Of a stretch of 64,000 nt of DNA, positions 29,024 through 38,223 are shown in pieces. The stretch comes from Brachybacterium saurashtrense. Lineage in GTDB: Bacteria > Actinomycetota > Actinomycetes > Actinomycetales > Dermabacteraceae. A program made the translations under genes and the position numbers. The DNA lies in the NCBI RefSeq assembly GCF_003355475.1, contig NZ_CP031356.1, positions 2,170,001 to 2,234,000 on the forward strand, read 5' to 3'. The notes under the pieces were generated by a model. That model was not told the origin of the DNA. It did no database searches and worked only from the letters and a program-made list of their open reading frames with translations. Within the stretch, counting starts at the first letter, position 1, and each line of letters starts with the position of its first letter.

Positions 29024-29665
29024 GTGGCCAGACGCTTCTATTTCGGTGCCCGCGGCATCTCGCGGCCGTTCCTGCGGCTGCTGTGGAACCCGCGGGTGTC
29101 CGGGCTGGAGAACGTGCCGCGCGAGGGCGGCTTCGTGATCGCCTCGAACCATCTGGCCAACATCGACAGCTTCGTGCTGCCGGTGGTGCTCCCCCGCCAG
29201 ATCCGCTTCGTCGCCAAGGACACGCTGTGGACACACAAGGGGCTGCGGGGCTGGATCCTGCGCTGGTTCTTCAACGCCGTGGAGTCGGTGCCCGTGGACC
29301 GCGAGGCGCTCTCCTCCGGGAAGGGCGCGCTCCAGGCGGGGCTCACGATCCTGCGGGACGGGGACGGCTTCGCGATCTATCCCGAGGGCACGCGCTCCAA
29401 GGACGGCCTGCTGCATCCGGGCAAGCAGGGCGCGGCCTGGCTGGCGCTGGAATCCGGGTGCCCGGTGGTGCCCGTGGGCCTCAAGGGCACCCAGCACATG
29501 TTCTCCCACCTCATCCCGCGCCGCGGCACCATGACGGTGCGCATCGGCACGCCGATCGCGGTGGAGGAGATCGACCCCACGGCCTCCAAGGGAGTGCGCC
29601 GCCGGCTGCTGAACGAGCGCGTCATGGAGGAGATCCAGAAGCTCTCGGGGCAGCGGCGCGCCTGA
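29024..29665 (+). CDS. 1-acyl-glycerol-phosphate acyltransferase (PlsC-like)
   Basis: A 213-residue membrane-associated acyltransferase. The catalytic HX4D is in ASNHLANIDSF near residue 44, and the glycerol-phosphate-binding motif is YPEGTRSKDG near residue 118; VPVGLKGTQ is a third family block. It likely acylates lysophosphatidic acid in phospholipid synthesis. AGGAGG lies 5 nt before the GTG start. It stands alone. Confidence 0.9.
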   Translation: MARRFYFGARGISRPFLRLLWNPRVSGLENVPREGGFVIASNHLANIDSFVLPVVLPRQIRFVAKDTLWTHKGLRGWILRWFFNAVESVPVDREALSSGKGALQAGLTILRDGDGFAIYPEGTRSKDGLLHPGKQGAAWLALESGCPVVPVGLKGTQHMFSHLIPRRGTMTVRIGTPIAVEEIDPTASKGVRRRLLNERVMEEIQKLSGQRRA

Positions 29666-29794
29666 CGCCGCGCCCGCCGCGGCGCCGTATGTGACGGGGT
29701 CCCCCCGCCGCCCCTCCCCGGGCCAGTAGGATCTGGCCAGGCCGCTCGCCCCTGCGCGACGGCCGTCGCCCGGACCCGCATCCCAGGAGACCAG

Positions 29795-30178
29795 ATGGCC
29801 GTCGTCGTCGGATTCATCCCCACCGAGGTGGGCTTCAAGGCGCTGGCCGCGGCCCGCGAGGAGGCGCAGCAGCGCGGCGGCCCCCTGATCGTGCTCAACG
29901 TGCGGCGCGAGGGCGTGCAGAAGGATCCCCGTCACGCCGACGAACAGCAGTGGGAGATCGCGCGCGATCAGCTGCGCGGCACCTCCGTGCGGGTGGAGTT
30001 CCGCGAGGAGACCACCGACGAGGACATCGCCGATGTGCTGCTGGACGTGATGGAGACGGAGCGGGCCGAGCTGCTCGTGCTGGGCGTGCGCCGCCAGCAG
30101 GACCTGGCGCGCCACCTGCTGGGCCTCACTGTGCAGAAGCTCCTGCTCGCCGCCGACGGCGAGGTGCTCGTGGTCTGA
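29795..30178 (+). CDS. universal stress protein family protein
   Basis: A 127-residue single UspA domain. It begins MAVVVGFIPTEVGFKALAAA and ends with GVRRQQDLARHLLGLTVQKL then DGEVLVV, as in UspA proteins. The ATP-binding GxxxxG loop is degenerate (LGVRRQQDLARHLLG), so nucleotide binding is uncertain. CAGGAGA precedes the ATG. Confidence 0.85.
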   Translation: MAVVVGFIPTEVGFKALAAAREEAQQRGGPLIVLNVRREGVQKDPRHADEQQWEIARDQLRGTSVRVEFREETTDEDIADVLLDVMETERAELLVLGVRRQQDLARHLLGLTVQKLLLAADGEVLVV

Positions 30179-30195
30179 CCTGCGCGAGGAACGAG

Positions 30196-30227
30196 CGGCG
30201 GCCCGCCCCCTCGGGGACGGGCCGCCG
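30196..30227. terminator. hairpin between the Usp gene and katA
   Basis: Arms CGGCGGCCCG (30196-30205) and CGGGCCGCCG (30218-30227), between convergent genes; a smaller C/G stem sits within the loop. Confidence 0.7.
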
Positions 30228-30249
30228 TCGTGCTGCGGGGGTCAGGCGC

Positions 30250-31722
30250 TCAGGCGCCCTTCACCCTCGCCTCGATCTTCTCGCCGACCTCCTGGTCGAT
30301 GTTCTTCCAGTACTGGAAGGCGTTCGAGAGCACCGGCTCGATGACGCCGTCGAGCGCACCGGCGACGGTCTCGACCAGGCGCTCGCGGGCCGCCTCGTCC
30401 ATGACCTCGCGCACCAGGGTGTGCGCCTGGCCGAAATCGTCGTCCTCGGCGTGCAGGGAGTAGGCGGAGCGGACCATGGCGCCGTCGGCCTCCCAGCCGT
30501 TGTCGACCGGGCCCTGCGCGTCCTGGTAGCCGCGCCCGAAGGAGTTCGGCGCGTACACCGGCGCGTCGCCGCTGTGGAAGAACTGCATCGCACCCTCCTT
30601 GTCGTAGGAGTTCGTGGGCACGACGGGGCGGTTCACGGGCAGCTGGTTGAAGTTGGTGCCCAGGCGGTTGCGGTGCGCGTCCGGGTAGGAGAACACGCGG
30701 CCCAGCAGCATCTTGTCCGGGGAGACGCCGGTGCCCGGCACGGTGTTCGAGGGGCTGAAGGCGGCTTGCTCGATCTGCGCGAAGTGGTTCACCGGGTTCT
30801 GGTTCAGCGTGAACCGGCCCACGGGGATGCGCGGGTAGTCCTTCTTCGACCACGTCTTGGTGAGGTCGAAGGGGTTGAAGCGGTAGGTCTTCGCGTCCTC
30901 GTAGGGCATGACCTGCACCTCGAGCCGCCAGGACGGGAACTCGCCGCCCTTGATGGACTCGAACAGATCGCGGCGGTGGTAGTCCGCGTCCGAGCCGGCG
31001 ATCTCGTCGGCCTCCTCATTGGAGAGGAACTCCATGCCCTGCTCGGTGAGGAAGTGGTACTTGACCCAGAACTTCTCGCCGGCCTCGTTCACCCACAGGT
31101 AGGTGTGCGAGGAGTAGCCGTTCATATGGCGCCAGGTCTTGGGCAGGCCGCGATCGCCCATGAGGTAGGTGACCTGGTGGGCGCTCTCCGGGGAGAGGGT
31201 CCAGAAGTCCCACTGCATGGTGGCGTCGCGCAGGCCCGAGTCCGGGGTGCGCTTCTGGGAGTGGATGAAGTCGGGGAACTTCATGGGATCGCGGAGGAAG
31301 AACACCGGGGTGTTGTTCCCGACGATGTCGAAGTTGCCCTCCTCAGTGTAGAACTTCAGCGCGAAGCCGCGCACATCCCGCCAGGTGTCGGGCGAGCCCA
31401 GCTCGCCGGCGACGGTGGAGAAGCGGGCCAGCATCGGGGTCTTGGCGCCCTTCTGGAACAGCCCGGCCTTGGTGTACTGCGAGACGTCCTCGGTGATCTC
31501 GAGCTCGCCGAAGGCGCCCGAGCCCTTCGCGTGGGGGCTGCGCTCCGGGATGCGCTCACGGTCGAAGCGGGCGAGCTTCTCGACCAGGGCGACGTCGTGG
31601 AGCATGAGCGGGCCGTCGGCGCCGACGCTCAGCGAGTGCGCATCGGACTCGCGGCGGGCGCCGGACTCGGTGGTCGACGCGAGCGTCGAGTCGTGGTGGG
31701 CCGTGGGATCCAGGTGGGTCAT
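30250..31722 (-). CDS. katA: monofunctional haem catalase
   Basis: A 490-residue clade-type small-subunit catalase. The distal His lies in [13 protein letters not shown], the Asn region in [16 protein letters not shown], and the proximal haem-ligand Tyr in [14 protein letters not shown]. It converts hydrogen peroxide to water and oxygen in the cytoplasm. It follows the fur-type regulator by 90 bp on the same strand, forming a furA-katA unit. The ATG at 31722 has a GGAG-type site upstream. Confidence 0.96.
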   Translation of the reverse strand: MTHLDPTAHHDSTLASTTESGARRESDAHSLSVGADGPLMLHDVALVEKLARFDRERIPERSPHAKGSGAFGELEITEDVSQYTKAGLFQKGAKTPMLARFSTVAGELGSPDTWRDVRGFALKFYTEEGNFDIVGNNTPVFFLRDPMKFPDFIHSQKRTPDSGLRDATMQWDFWTLSPESAHQVTYLMGDRGLPKTWRHMNGYSSHTYLWVNEAGEKFWVKYHFLTEQGMEFLSNEEADEIAGSDADYHRRDLFESIKGGEFPSWRLEVQVMPYEDAKTYRFNPFDLTKTWSKKDYPRIPVGRFTLNQNPVNHFAQIEQAAFSPSNTVPGTGVSPDKMLLGRVFSYPDAHRNRLGTNFNQLPVNRPVVPTNSYDKEGAMQFFHSGDAPVYAPNSFGRGYQDAQGPVDNGWEADGAMVRSAYSLHAEDDDFGQAHTLVREVMDEAARERLVETVAGALDGVIEPVLSNAFQYWKNIDQEVGEKIEARVKGA

Positions 31723-31812
31723 GGAGCTCTCCTCGGTGGTGGGTTTCTGACAGGTCGTGATGAACATCGACGACACGGGTCCTGCGACCCCGGGGGACGG
31801 CGAGGCCGTCCC

Positions 31813-32259
31813 TCAGGGAGTACTGGGGGTGGGGGCGGCCTCGGCGGCGCGGCAGTCCGCGCAGAGGCCTCGGTAGACGACGTCCGCGATCTCGACGTCG
31901 AAGCCGAGGGCGTCGTGCGGGATCAGGCAGGGGGCCTCCCCGACCGCGCAGGCGACATCCTCGAGCCGGCCGCACCGGCGGCAGACGAGATGGTGGTGGT
32001 TGTCGTGGCGGTGCAGCTCGTACCTCATGCTGCGCCCTCCCACCGACACGCGACGCAGCAGCTCCACGTCGGAGAGGGCGTTGAGGACGTCGTAGACCGC
32101 CTGGCGGGAGACGGTGCCGAGGTCCTCGCGGACGATCCGCGCGATCGTCTCCGCATCGGAGTGGGGGTGCGCGCCCACCGCGGCGAGCGTCGCTAGCCGC
32201 GGAGCGGTCACACGCAGGCCTGCGCCCCGGAGGGCGGCGGCGGGATCAGCGATCGACAT
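31813..32259 (-). CDS. FurA/CatR-type peroxide-responsive regulator
   Basis: A 148-residue Fur-family protein. The winged helix covers residues 1-80 (GLRVTAPRLATLAAVGAHPH; GTVSRQAVYDVLNALSDVEL). Metal sites are HRHDNHHHLVCRRCG and CADC near the C-terminus (two CxxC structural-zinc pairs). Its position just before a catalase gene identifies it with the FurA/CatR group that represses katA or katG and is inactivated by peroxide. The ATG lies 7 nt after a -10-like element, so its mRNA may be leaderless. Confidence 0.9.
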   Translation of the reverse strand: MSIADPAAALRGAGLRVTAPRLATLAAVGAHPHSDAETIARIVREDLGTVSRQAVYDVLNALSDVELLRRVSVGGRSMRYELHRHDNHHHLVCRRCGRLEDVACAVGEAPCLIPHDALGFDVEIADVVYRGLCADCRAAEAAPTPSTP

Positions 32260-32265
32260 GCCCCC

Positions 32266-32294
32266 ACCGTAGCGCGCTATCTGGACAATCTCAA
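32266..32294 (-). promoter_or_regulatory. promoter of the fur-katA operon, apparently leaderless
   Basis: On the minus strand, TTGAGA (complement at 32289-32294), a 17-bp spacer and TACGGT (complement at 32266-32271) place the expected start point on or next to the A of the fur ATG. FurA genes of mycobacteria are known to be transcribed as leaderless mRNAs. Confidence 0.55.
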
Positions 32295-32354
32295 GAAAGC
32301 GACACGAGGGGTTCTGGGCGGGCGCCCTCGCGCGGCGGCGAAGCGGCGCGAACG

Positions 32355-32397
32355 GGAAGGGCCCGCCCCCGCGCGGTGCGCGAGGACGGGCCCTTCC
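32355..32397 (-). terminator. hairpin beside the tRNA-Thr fragment
   Basis: Arms GGAAGGGCCCG (32355-32365) and CGGGCCCTTCC (32387-32397). It lies 7 bp from the tRNA-Thr fragment and was probably the original terminator of the tRNA-Thr gene before the island inserted. Confidence 0.6.
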
Positions 32398-32403
32398 TGA
32401 TCC

Positions 32404-32429
32404 GAGCCGCCTGCCAGAATCGAACCGGC
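32404..32429 (-). repeat. left attachment repeat: duplicated 3' end of tRNA-Thr
   Basis: These 26 bases match 35475-35500, the T-arm and 3' acceptor strand of tRNA-Thr, at 25 positions (A for G at 32416). The rest of the tRNA is absent here. A duplicated tRNA 3' end is the usual scar of tyrosine-recombinase integration. Confidence 0.8.
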
Positions 32430-32886
32430 CAGGAGACGGGCGGACGCTTCGAAGCAATCCCCACGCCAACCCATGAACGGGCACCGACGACCTCAAGATC
32501 TCGACCGCGGGAGGCACCTGATGGCCCGACCACCCCCGACTCCATGCAGAGATCGACGTGATCCGCTCTGCGCGCTCCCGGTTTTGACCATCAGCACCAT
32601 CCAGCCCCGTCGGCCGCCGACCCGACACCTGCAACCCACTGACAGTCCCGAGGAGATTCACCACCGGGACAACGATCGAGCCCAGGACTACCGAACCAAG
32701 GTCAGAACACCACAGCGTTACTCGTCGTCGCTGTCGCGACCTGCAGCTGGCTGCGACACTCCGGTATCCTCCTGGTCCTGCCACCTCACGTAACCTTCCC
32801 CCGACACGTGGGCTGAACGACCCGGGCACGCCGCAGGACGTCGATTACGGGTTGGAACGCCGCGCGCACCACCATACGGAGTTCCC
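32430..32886. other. left part of the tRNA-Thr island, no gene recognised
   Basis: 457 bp without a supported gene. GC is lower than in the flanking chromosome and stop codons are frequent in all frames. Confidence 0.4.
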
Positions 32887-33966
32887 TTGACTGAACGAAA
32901 GTCCCTTCCGTCCCGGCGCGCAGTCGTCCGCGGCGCTGCCTGGGCCACCCCAGCGCTCGCCGCCGCGACCGCTGCGCCCGCTCTCGCCGCTTCTTTCGAA
33001 TGCCCGTCCCGCTCCTACTCACCGGACCGGCCTGGAACCACCGCCTCTACGGCCAGCGACACGACATGGACTGTGCCGGCTGGCGTGAACAGGATCTGTG
33101 TCGAAGTCATCGGCGGCGGTGGCGGCGGCTCAAGTGCCGCCTCTCGGGGTGGGGCAGGGGCCGCGGTCACAGGCTACTTCGGCGTCACCCCAGGGACGGT
33201 GCTCCGTCTGATCGTTGGCGCCGGTGGCTCCCGGGAGCCGACGGCGGCGACTGCCGTCGTCGGTGGCGGCGGCTACGGCAAGGGAGGGGACAGTGTTGCG
33301 TTCCCCAGCAACAATACTGCGGAGGCTCGCAACCGCAGCGGCTCCGGAGGTGGGGCCTCAGCGATACTGATCGACGGGACACCCGTCATCGTCGCCGGAG
33401 GCGGCGGCGGGGGCGCTGGAGCACAAGCGAATAACACCCAAGGCGGAGCAGCGTTCGCGATCGCGGGCATCCCCGGGGGCAACGCGACTGCGGCCGGGAG
33501 CGGAGCCAGCGTCACTCTCTCCGGGTCAGCAGGAACCAGTTTGACGGTGAACGGCGGCCGCGCAGTCACTATGAACGGCAACGGAGGTGCTGCAGCGCCC
33601 GCCGGTGCTACAGCGATTGGCTCCGGATATGTACTTGTAGGACAGCAGGCCACCGCGGGCAACGCGGGCGCGAACCTGTTCAACGCCTCAGGCGGGAACG
33701 GCGTACTGGCTTCGACGGCGCGCGCAGCCCACATCTCCGCCGGCGGGGGCGGCGGATACGGCGGCGGTGCCGGTGGCGGCTGCACAGCCCTCTCGGTCCG
33801 ACCGAACAGCGGCACAGCGTTCGCGGCCGCCGCGCAGGGAGGCAGCGGCGCGGGCGGAGGAAGCTACGTCCGCAGCGATGTCGCCGACGCCGTCATCGTC
33901 GCTGGCACGAACGGCTCAGCAACTGCAGCATCCCGCAACGCTGGCTCGATCACGATTTTCTACTGA
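32887..33966 (+). CDS. Tat-exported glycine-rich protein
   Basis: A 359-residue protein of unknown function. Residues 1-35 form a twin-arginine signal (SRRAVVRGAAWATPALAAAT) with an Ala-x-Ala cleavage region (APALAAS). The mature part starts with a small cysteine-containing segment (FECPSRS) and a beta-strand region (WTVPAGVNRICVEVIGGGG), like the glycine-rich domain seen at the start of some phage and surface proteins. Gly/Ala/Asn/Ser-rich repeats rich in GGGG follow, with one further Cys in GGGCTALS. The start is TTG at 32887, with CGGAG upstream. It is the only apparently intact cargo gene of the island. Confidence 0.75.
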   Translation: MTERKSLPSRRAVVRGAAWATPALAAATAAPALAASFECPSRSYSPDRPGTTASTASDTTWTVPAGVNRICVEVIGGGGGGSSAASRGGAGAAVTGYFGVTPGTVLRLIVGAGGSREPTAATAVVGGGGYGKGGDSVAFPSNNTAEARNRSGSGGGASAILIDGTPVIVAGGGGGGAGAQANNTQGGAAFAIAGIPGGNATAAGSGASVTLSGSAGTSLTVNGGRAVTMNGNGGAAAPAGATAIGSGYVLVGQQATAGNAGANLFNASGGNGVLASTARAAHISAGGGGGYGGGAGGGCTALSVRPNSGTAFAAAAQGGSGAGGGSYVRSDVADAVIVAGTNGSATAASRNAGSITIFY

Positions 33967-34038
33967 GCAGCGACGAAACGTCCCCGATGCTCTCCGGGAG
34001 GTTGGGGCGCTTGATGAGTCTTTCCGGGTTCTCTGCCG

Positions 34039-34110
34039 CTACTTTGTGGGCGCGGGCTCTCGGGTGAGGGCCTCGTTGTGCAGCGTCTCGAACTCTGTCG
34101 GGGTGAGCAT
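34039..34110 (-). pseudogene. C-terminal fragment of an IS3-family transposase
   Basis: Only 23 codons remain: MLTPTEFETLHNEALTREPA then PTK and a stop. LTPTEFE resembles the end of IS3-family OrfB proteins. No integrase core is attached on this strand. Confidence 0.4.
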
Positions 34111-34176
34111 GTCGCGCGTCAGACTTAGTGGCAGGACCTGTTGTATGCGGGTCTGACCTGAGGGAGTCTGATCAAC

Positions 34177-34845
34177 ATGGCAAGACCACCTGTCGTTCCG
34201 GCCGAGGAGAAGGTCCGGATCGTGCTGTCCGTGTTGGCTGGTGAGGTCACCGTCGCCGGGGCCGCCAGGCGAGCGGAGGTCTCCGGGCAGCAAGTGGGGA
34301 ACTGGAAGCGCCAGTTCCTCGAGGGCGGCCGCTCGGGCATAGCGACCGGGAAGTCCACGCCCTCCAGCCGGGAACAGCAGCTCGAGGCCGAGGTCGCCGA
34401 CCTCTCCCAGGCCCTCGGTGAGGCTCACCTCGAAGCCCGGGTCTGGAAGAAGAGCGCGGAGGTGCATCTGGACCCTTCGAGGACCTCGAGGTGTGGCGTG
34501 CTGCGCGACGAGGGGCTGACCCTTCCCGCCGCCTACCAGCGCGAATGCCGCCAGCTCGCCTAGAGACGCACGGCCGCAGTCGCGGAGGAACCCACAGGGG
34601 CGAACCAGGTATGGCAGCTGGACTTCTCCGAGTTCGAGACCACTACCGGCGGGACCTGGAGGATCACCGGATGCCGGGACTACTGGAGCAAGTACGAGTA
34701 CCCCTGGCACGTCTCTCCCACCGCGAACCAGCACGACGCGATCACCGCGATCGAGACCGCCCTGGACCACTACGACGCCCTGTTCCGCCACCCGCTAATC
34801 GAGACCTGCCTGCCCGACGAAAACGGCGAGGTCAGCCCAGCCGAA
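34177..34845 (+). pseudogene. decayed IS3-family transposase
   Basis: The first 128 codons encode an OrfA-like helix-turn-helix (RIVLSVLAGEVTVAGAARRA, then QQVGNWKRQFLEGG) and coiled coil. An in-frame TAG at 34561-34563 interrupts it. The same frame then continues with OrfB integrase-core sequence: QVWQLDFSEFETTTGGTWRI, CRDYWSKYEYPWHVSPTANQ, including the first catalytic Asp. It ends before the DNGGPF-type second Asp, so the DDE core is incomplete and the gene is dead. Confidence 0.8.
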
Positions 34846-34877
34846 AGGGGTGCGGACCCGTCAAGGGACGGAAATGC

Positions 34878-35087
34878 TCACCATCGGCGCCGTGAGTTGT
34901 CGGCCTTCACGGTGTGCTTCTCTTCGAACTCCTCGATCGCCTGAAGGCTGTATCGGACGCTGTTCCCGACCTTCAGGCAGGGCGGGCCCTCGTTCAGGTA
35001 TCTCCAGTTCCCCAGTGTGGCGACAGGCGTCTGCCACCGCTCGCTGAGCTGCTTGGTCGTCAGGAACCGGTTCTCGCGAGTGCACAT
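34878..35087 (-). CDS. excisionase-like helix-turn-helix protein
   Basis: A 69-residue AlpA/Xis-type winged-helix protein: FLTTKQLSERWQTPVATLGN, WRYLNEGPPCLKVGNSVRYS, LQAIEEFEEKH. Such proteins bend DNA at att sites or act as small regulators. It lies 390 bp from the attachment repeat in tRNA-Thr, but no integrase remains next to it, so it is probably a relic of the element that built the island. Confidence 0.75.
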   Translation of the reverse strand: MCTRENRFLTTKQLSERWQTPVATLGNWRYLNEGPPCLKVGNSVRYSLQAIEEFEEKHTVKADNSRRRW

Positions 35088-35474
35088 AGCCCGAGTCTCG
35101 AGGCAGGGTCAGACAACCGTGACTCCTCGCCGACCGCACCTAAGAGCAGAACCTCGAAAGCGGGCCGGGACCCGAAGCGGACACGTGCTCCATACGAGGC
35201 GTCGACGTGCTCGAGGCGCCTACAACCGGAGCCACCGTCCTTCACCCGAGGGCGGTACCCACGTGGCGGTGGATGTCCCGCTCGATGCCCGAGGCCGACT
35301 GCTGCATCTGCATGGAGAGAGCGTGGCGCACCACCCCGACAGCCGCTCGGCGCTTGCCCGAAGGCAATCTCGTTCACATCTCGTATCACACCTGGCTCCA
35401 GGCCCGTCCGCCGGCATGACGAAGCCCCCTCCGGTCACCGCGTCGTGGATGACCCGAGGGGGCTTCCGCTCTCG
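35088..35474. other. island right end, no gene recognised
   Basis: 387 bp between the excisionase-like gene and tRNA-Thr. Several open frames cross it but none resembles a protein I know; an integrase gene may have been lost from here. Confidence 0.35.
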
Positions 35475-35475
35475 G

Positions 35476-35548
35476 AGCCGCCTGCCGGAATCGAACCGGC
35501 GACCTATTCATTACGAGTGAATCGCTCTACCGACTGAGCTAAGGCGGC
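35476..35548 (-). tRNA. tRNA-Thr (anticodon CGT)
   Basis: 73 nt. Acceptor GCCGCCT pairs with AGGCGGC; D-arm GCTCAGTCGGTAGAGC; anticodon loop CTCGTAA gives CGT, reading ACG; T-arm CCGGTTCGATTCCGG. CCA is not encoded. Its 3' 26 bases are duplicated at 32404-32429. Confidence 0.95.
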
Positions 35549-35631
35549 GTCGCCGCGTAGCGGCGGACCGGTTCACTGTACGCGACCGCGCGCGCGGGGC
35601 GCAAAACGCCGCGGCGCGATCCGCGTCACTC

Positions 35632-37266
35632 TCAGCAGGTCAGTCCGTCCTCCGGGACGGTGCCCTCGAGGAGGTAGGCGTCCACCTGCTCCTCGATGCA
35701 GCCGCCGGAGCGCCCGTAGGCGGTGTGACCGTTGCCGTCGAAGGTGAGCAGGACGGCGTCGTCGAGCTGCTCGGCGAGGCTCTGCGACCAGCGGTACGGG
35801 GTGGCGGGGTCGCCGGTGGTGCCGATCACCACGATCGGTCCCGCACCCTCCGCCGCGATCGGGGCGGGATCGCGCAGCGGCTCCACCGGCCAGTGGGCGC
35901 AGCCGTCACCGCCCAGCAGCGGGCCGACGGTGGGGTACTCCTGCGCGAGCCGCTCCGTCTCCTGCTCCACCCAGGCCTCGTCCGCCACCCCGGGATGATC
36001 CAGGCAGTTGACGGCGGTGATCGCGAAGGTCGAGTTGGTGCGATAGCTGCCGTCGGAGCGCCGCTCGGAGGAGAGATCCGCGATGTACTGCAGCTGGGTG
36101 CCGGAGCCTTCCATCCCGTCGGCGAGCGCCTGCCGGCCGAACTCCCACAGCCCGTCCTCGTACAGCAGGGTGATCACGGCGGAGCGGGCCATCGCGCCGG
36201 TGAGCGGACGGTCCGGGTCGCCGGTCCCCAGCGGCTGCTCGTCCACGGAGGCGAAGAAGGAGAGCAGCTGCTGCTTCGCCTCCTCCTCGCTGCCCTTGAA
36301 GGGGCAGCCGGAGGGCGCCTCGAGGCAGTCGGCGAGGAACGCCTCGATCGCGCGCTCGAAGCCCTCCGCCTGCCCGGCGGAGAACTCGTTCATCGAGATC
36401 GAGGGGTCCAGCGCGCCGTCGAGCACGAAGCTGCCCACCCGCTGCGGGTGCAGCTCCGCGTAGCTCGCCCCCAGGTAGGTGCCGTAGGAGTAGCCCAGGT
36501 AGTCCAGCTGGTCCTCGCCGAGCGCGGCGCGCAGCACGTCCATGTCCCGGGCCGCGGAGTAGGTGTCGAGGTAGGGCAGCACGTCCCCGGAGTGCGCCTC
36601 GCAGGCCTCGGCCACCCTCACCGCCCACTCCTCGGAGAGCTGGTCCGCCTCGGCGGAGCCGGGCTCGGCGGTGGCGGCGAGGTACTCGTCGGTCTCCTCG
36701 TCGCTGAGGCACTCGATGCCGGCGGAGCGGTTCACCCCGCGCGGGTCGAAGCCGATCACGTCGTAGGCGGCGCGGACGTCGTCCGAGATCAGCGTCGGCA
36801 CGCTCTCGAGGAAGTTCACGCCCGAGCCGCCGGGCCCGCCCGGGTTCGTCACCAGGGAGCCGGTGGCCTCGCCGCCGGCGGGCAGGCGGCCCACCGCGAT
36901 CTCGATGTCCCCCGCGGCGGGATCGTTCCACGCCAGCGGGACGGTGATCGTGCCGCACTCGGCGCCGTCGGCATCGAGGTCCTCGCAGGGCCCCCACACG
37001 ATGCTCTGCTCGTAGTACTGCGCGTACGCCGGATCCTCGGCGGGATCCCCGGGGAGGTCCACCGCGGCGGAGGTGCCGGTCTCCTCGAGGGCCGGGGTCC
37101 CCTCCTGGGTGGCGGCGGCGCCGGATCCCTCGGCGCCGCCCCTCTCCTCCTCGGTACCGGGCTCGCCTCCGGTGCATCCCGCCACCAGCAGGAGCGCGGC
37201 GGCGGCGCCGGCGGCGAGGCGGGCGAGGGGCGTGGGGAGGCGATGGGCTCGGGCGGGGTGGGTCAT
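35632..37266 (-). CDS. lipoprotein alpha/beta hydrolase, TAP-like (tripeptidyl aminopeptidase family)
   Basis: A 544-residue secreted hydrolase. The signal peptide ends in the lipobox LLVAGC, followed by a low-complexity linker. The alpha/beta-hydrolase core has the oxyanion region TNPGGPGGSG, the nucleophile Ser260 in GYSYGT, the Asp region in TTGDPATPY and the His in FDGNGHTAYGRSGGCIEEQV, where the C-terminal TAP-like domain ends. Streptomyces relatives release N-terminal tripeptides outside the cell. It stands alone next to tRNA-Thr. Confidence 0.93.
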   Translation of the reverse strand: MTHPARAHRLPTPLARLAAGAAAALLLVAGCTGGEPGTEEERGGAEGSGAAATQEGTPALEETGTSAAVDLPGDPAEDPAYAQYYEQSIVWGPCEDLDADGAECGTITVPLAWNDPAAGDIEIAVGRLPAGGEATGSLVTNPGGPGGSGVNFLESVPTLISDDVRAAYDVIGFDPRGVNRSAGIECLSDEETDEYLAATAEPGSAEADQLSEEWAVRVAEACEAHSGDVLPYLDTYSAARDMDVLRAALGEDQLDYLGYSYGTYLGASYAELHPQRVGSFVLDGALDPSISMNEFSAGQAEGFERAIEAFLADCLEAPSGCPFKGSEEEAKQQLLSFFASVDEQPLGTGDPDRPLTGAMARSAVITLLYEDGLWEFGRQALADGMEGSGTQLQYIADLSSERRSDGSYRTNSTFAITAVNCLDHPGVADEAWVEQETERLAQEYPTVGPLLGGDGCAHWPVEPLRDPAPIAAEGAGPIVVIGTTGDPATPYRWSQSLAEQLDDAVLLTFDGNGHTAYGRSGGCIEEQVDAYLLEGTVPEDGLTC

Positions 37267-37456
37267 GCAGGATTCCTTGTCCGGGCGGGCGGGCCGAGCC
37301 GGGAGGGCGTGGCGCGGGCTCGCTCATCGTAGGCCCCGCCGCGCTGGTGACGGCGCAGCGGGAGGGGCGGGCGCGGCGGCGGCGCGGCCGCATGGAGCAG
37401 GGACGCGGACCGGCCGGGCGGGGGCGCGACGGCGCGCCCGCCCGGCCGGGCGGGCC

Positions 37457-38191
37457 TCAGCCCACCTCGCGCCGGTTCCAGCGCCGCACCCCGAGGGCGG
37501 CGGGCAGGAGCACCATCAGCAGCAGCGGCAGCAGCTCGAAGGCCGTGGCCTGCCCGGAGCCGAGCGCCGTGGCGGCGGCGGTGAGGTCCACCGCACGGAT
37601 GACGTCGCTGACCGTCTCGGAGCCGAACACCATCGCCAGCCCGCTCGCGGTGCTGATCACGAAGGGAAGGCCGATGGCCGCGATCAGTCCCAGCACCGTG
37701 GACTGCAGCAGGATCCCCATCGCGAGCCCGAACAGCACCGCGGAGCCCACCACGGCGAGCTGCGTGGTGAGCAGGGAGTCGAAGGAGGAGAAGACGGCGC
37801 CGTCGCCCACCAGCTCGCCGCCGATCCAGGTCGCCGCGGCGGCGAGGCCGATGGCCAGCGCCACCAGCACCACCGTGACCGCGAGGGCGGCGAGCACCTT
37901 CGAGCCGAGCACGCCGAGCCGGCCGGGGCGCTGCAGGAAGGTGTTCTGGATCGAGGAGTCGGACCACTCCCCCGCGGTCATCAGCACCGCGATGACGGGG
38001 AGGATCAGGCTCAGGGGCAGGGTGAGGACGATGAACGTGAACTCCACGTCGGAGGTGCCCTGCGGCATCACCGCGGGCTGGATCAGTCCGCCCAGGGCCG
38101 CGAAGGCCGCGATCGCCAGGACGGAGAGGGTGAGCACGATGGTGGCGCCGCGGGTGTCGAGATAGCCGCGGAGGTCGATGTCGGGTCGCAT
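37457..38191 (-). CDS. ABC transporter permease
   Basis: A 244-residue membrane protein with six helices of the ABC-2/BcrB type: an N-terminal short segment, then IVLTLSVLAIAAFAALGGLI, a large loop (GEWSDSSIQNTFLQRPGRLG) with the coupling-helix residues, and four further helices. It follows the ATPase gene by 32 bp on the same strand and is its membrane partner, most likely an exporter. The ATG at 38191 matches the first conserved residues. Confidence 0.88.
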   Translation of the reverse strand: MRPDIDLRGYLDTRGATIVLTLSVLAIAAFAALGGLIQPAVMPQGTSDVEFTFIVLTLPLSLILPVIAVLMTAGEWSDSSIQNTFLQRPGRLGVLGSKVLAALAVTVVLVALAIGLAAAATWIGGELVGDGAVFSSFDSLLTTQLAVVGSAVLFGLAMGILLQSTVLGLIAAIGLPFVISTASGLAMVFGSETVSDVIRAVDLTAAATALGSGQATAFELLPLLLMVLLPAALGVRRWNRREVG

Positions 38192-38223
38192 GGAGGGCCT
38201 CGCTCGGGTCGGTGGTGGTCGGG

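Noticed and set aside
35060..35389. Minus-strand frame in the tRNA-Thr island considered as an integrase fragment
   Set aside because: No catalytic R, HxxR or Tyr motif could be found in any frame of the region.
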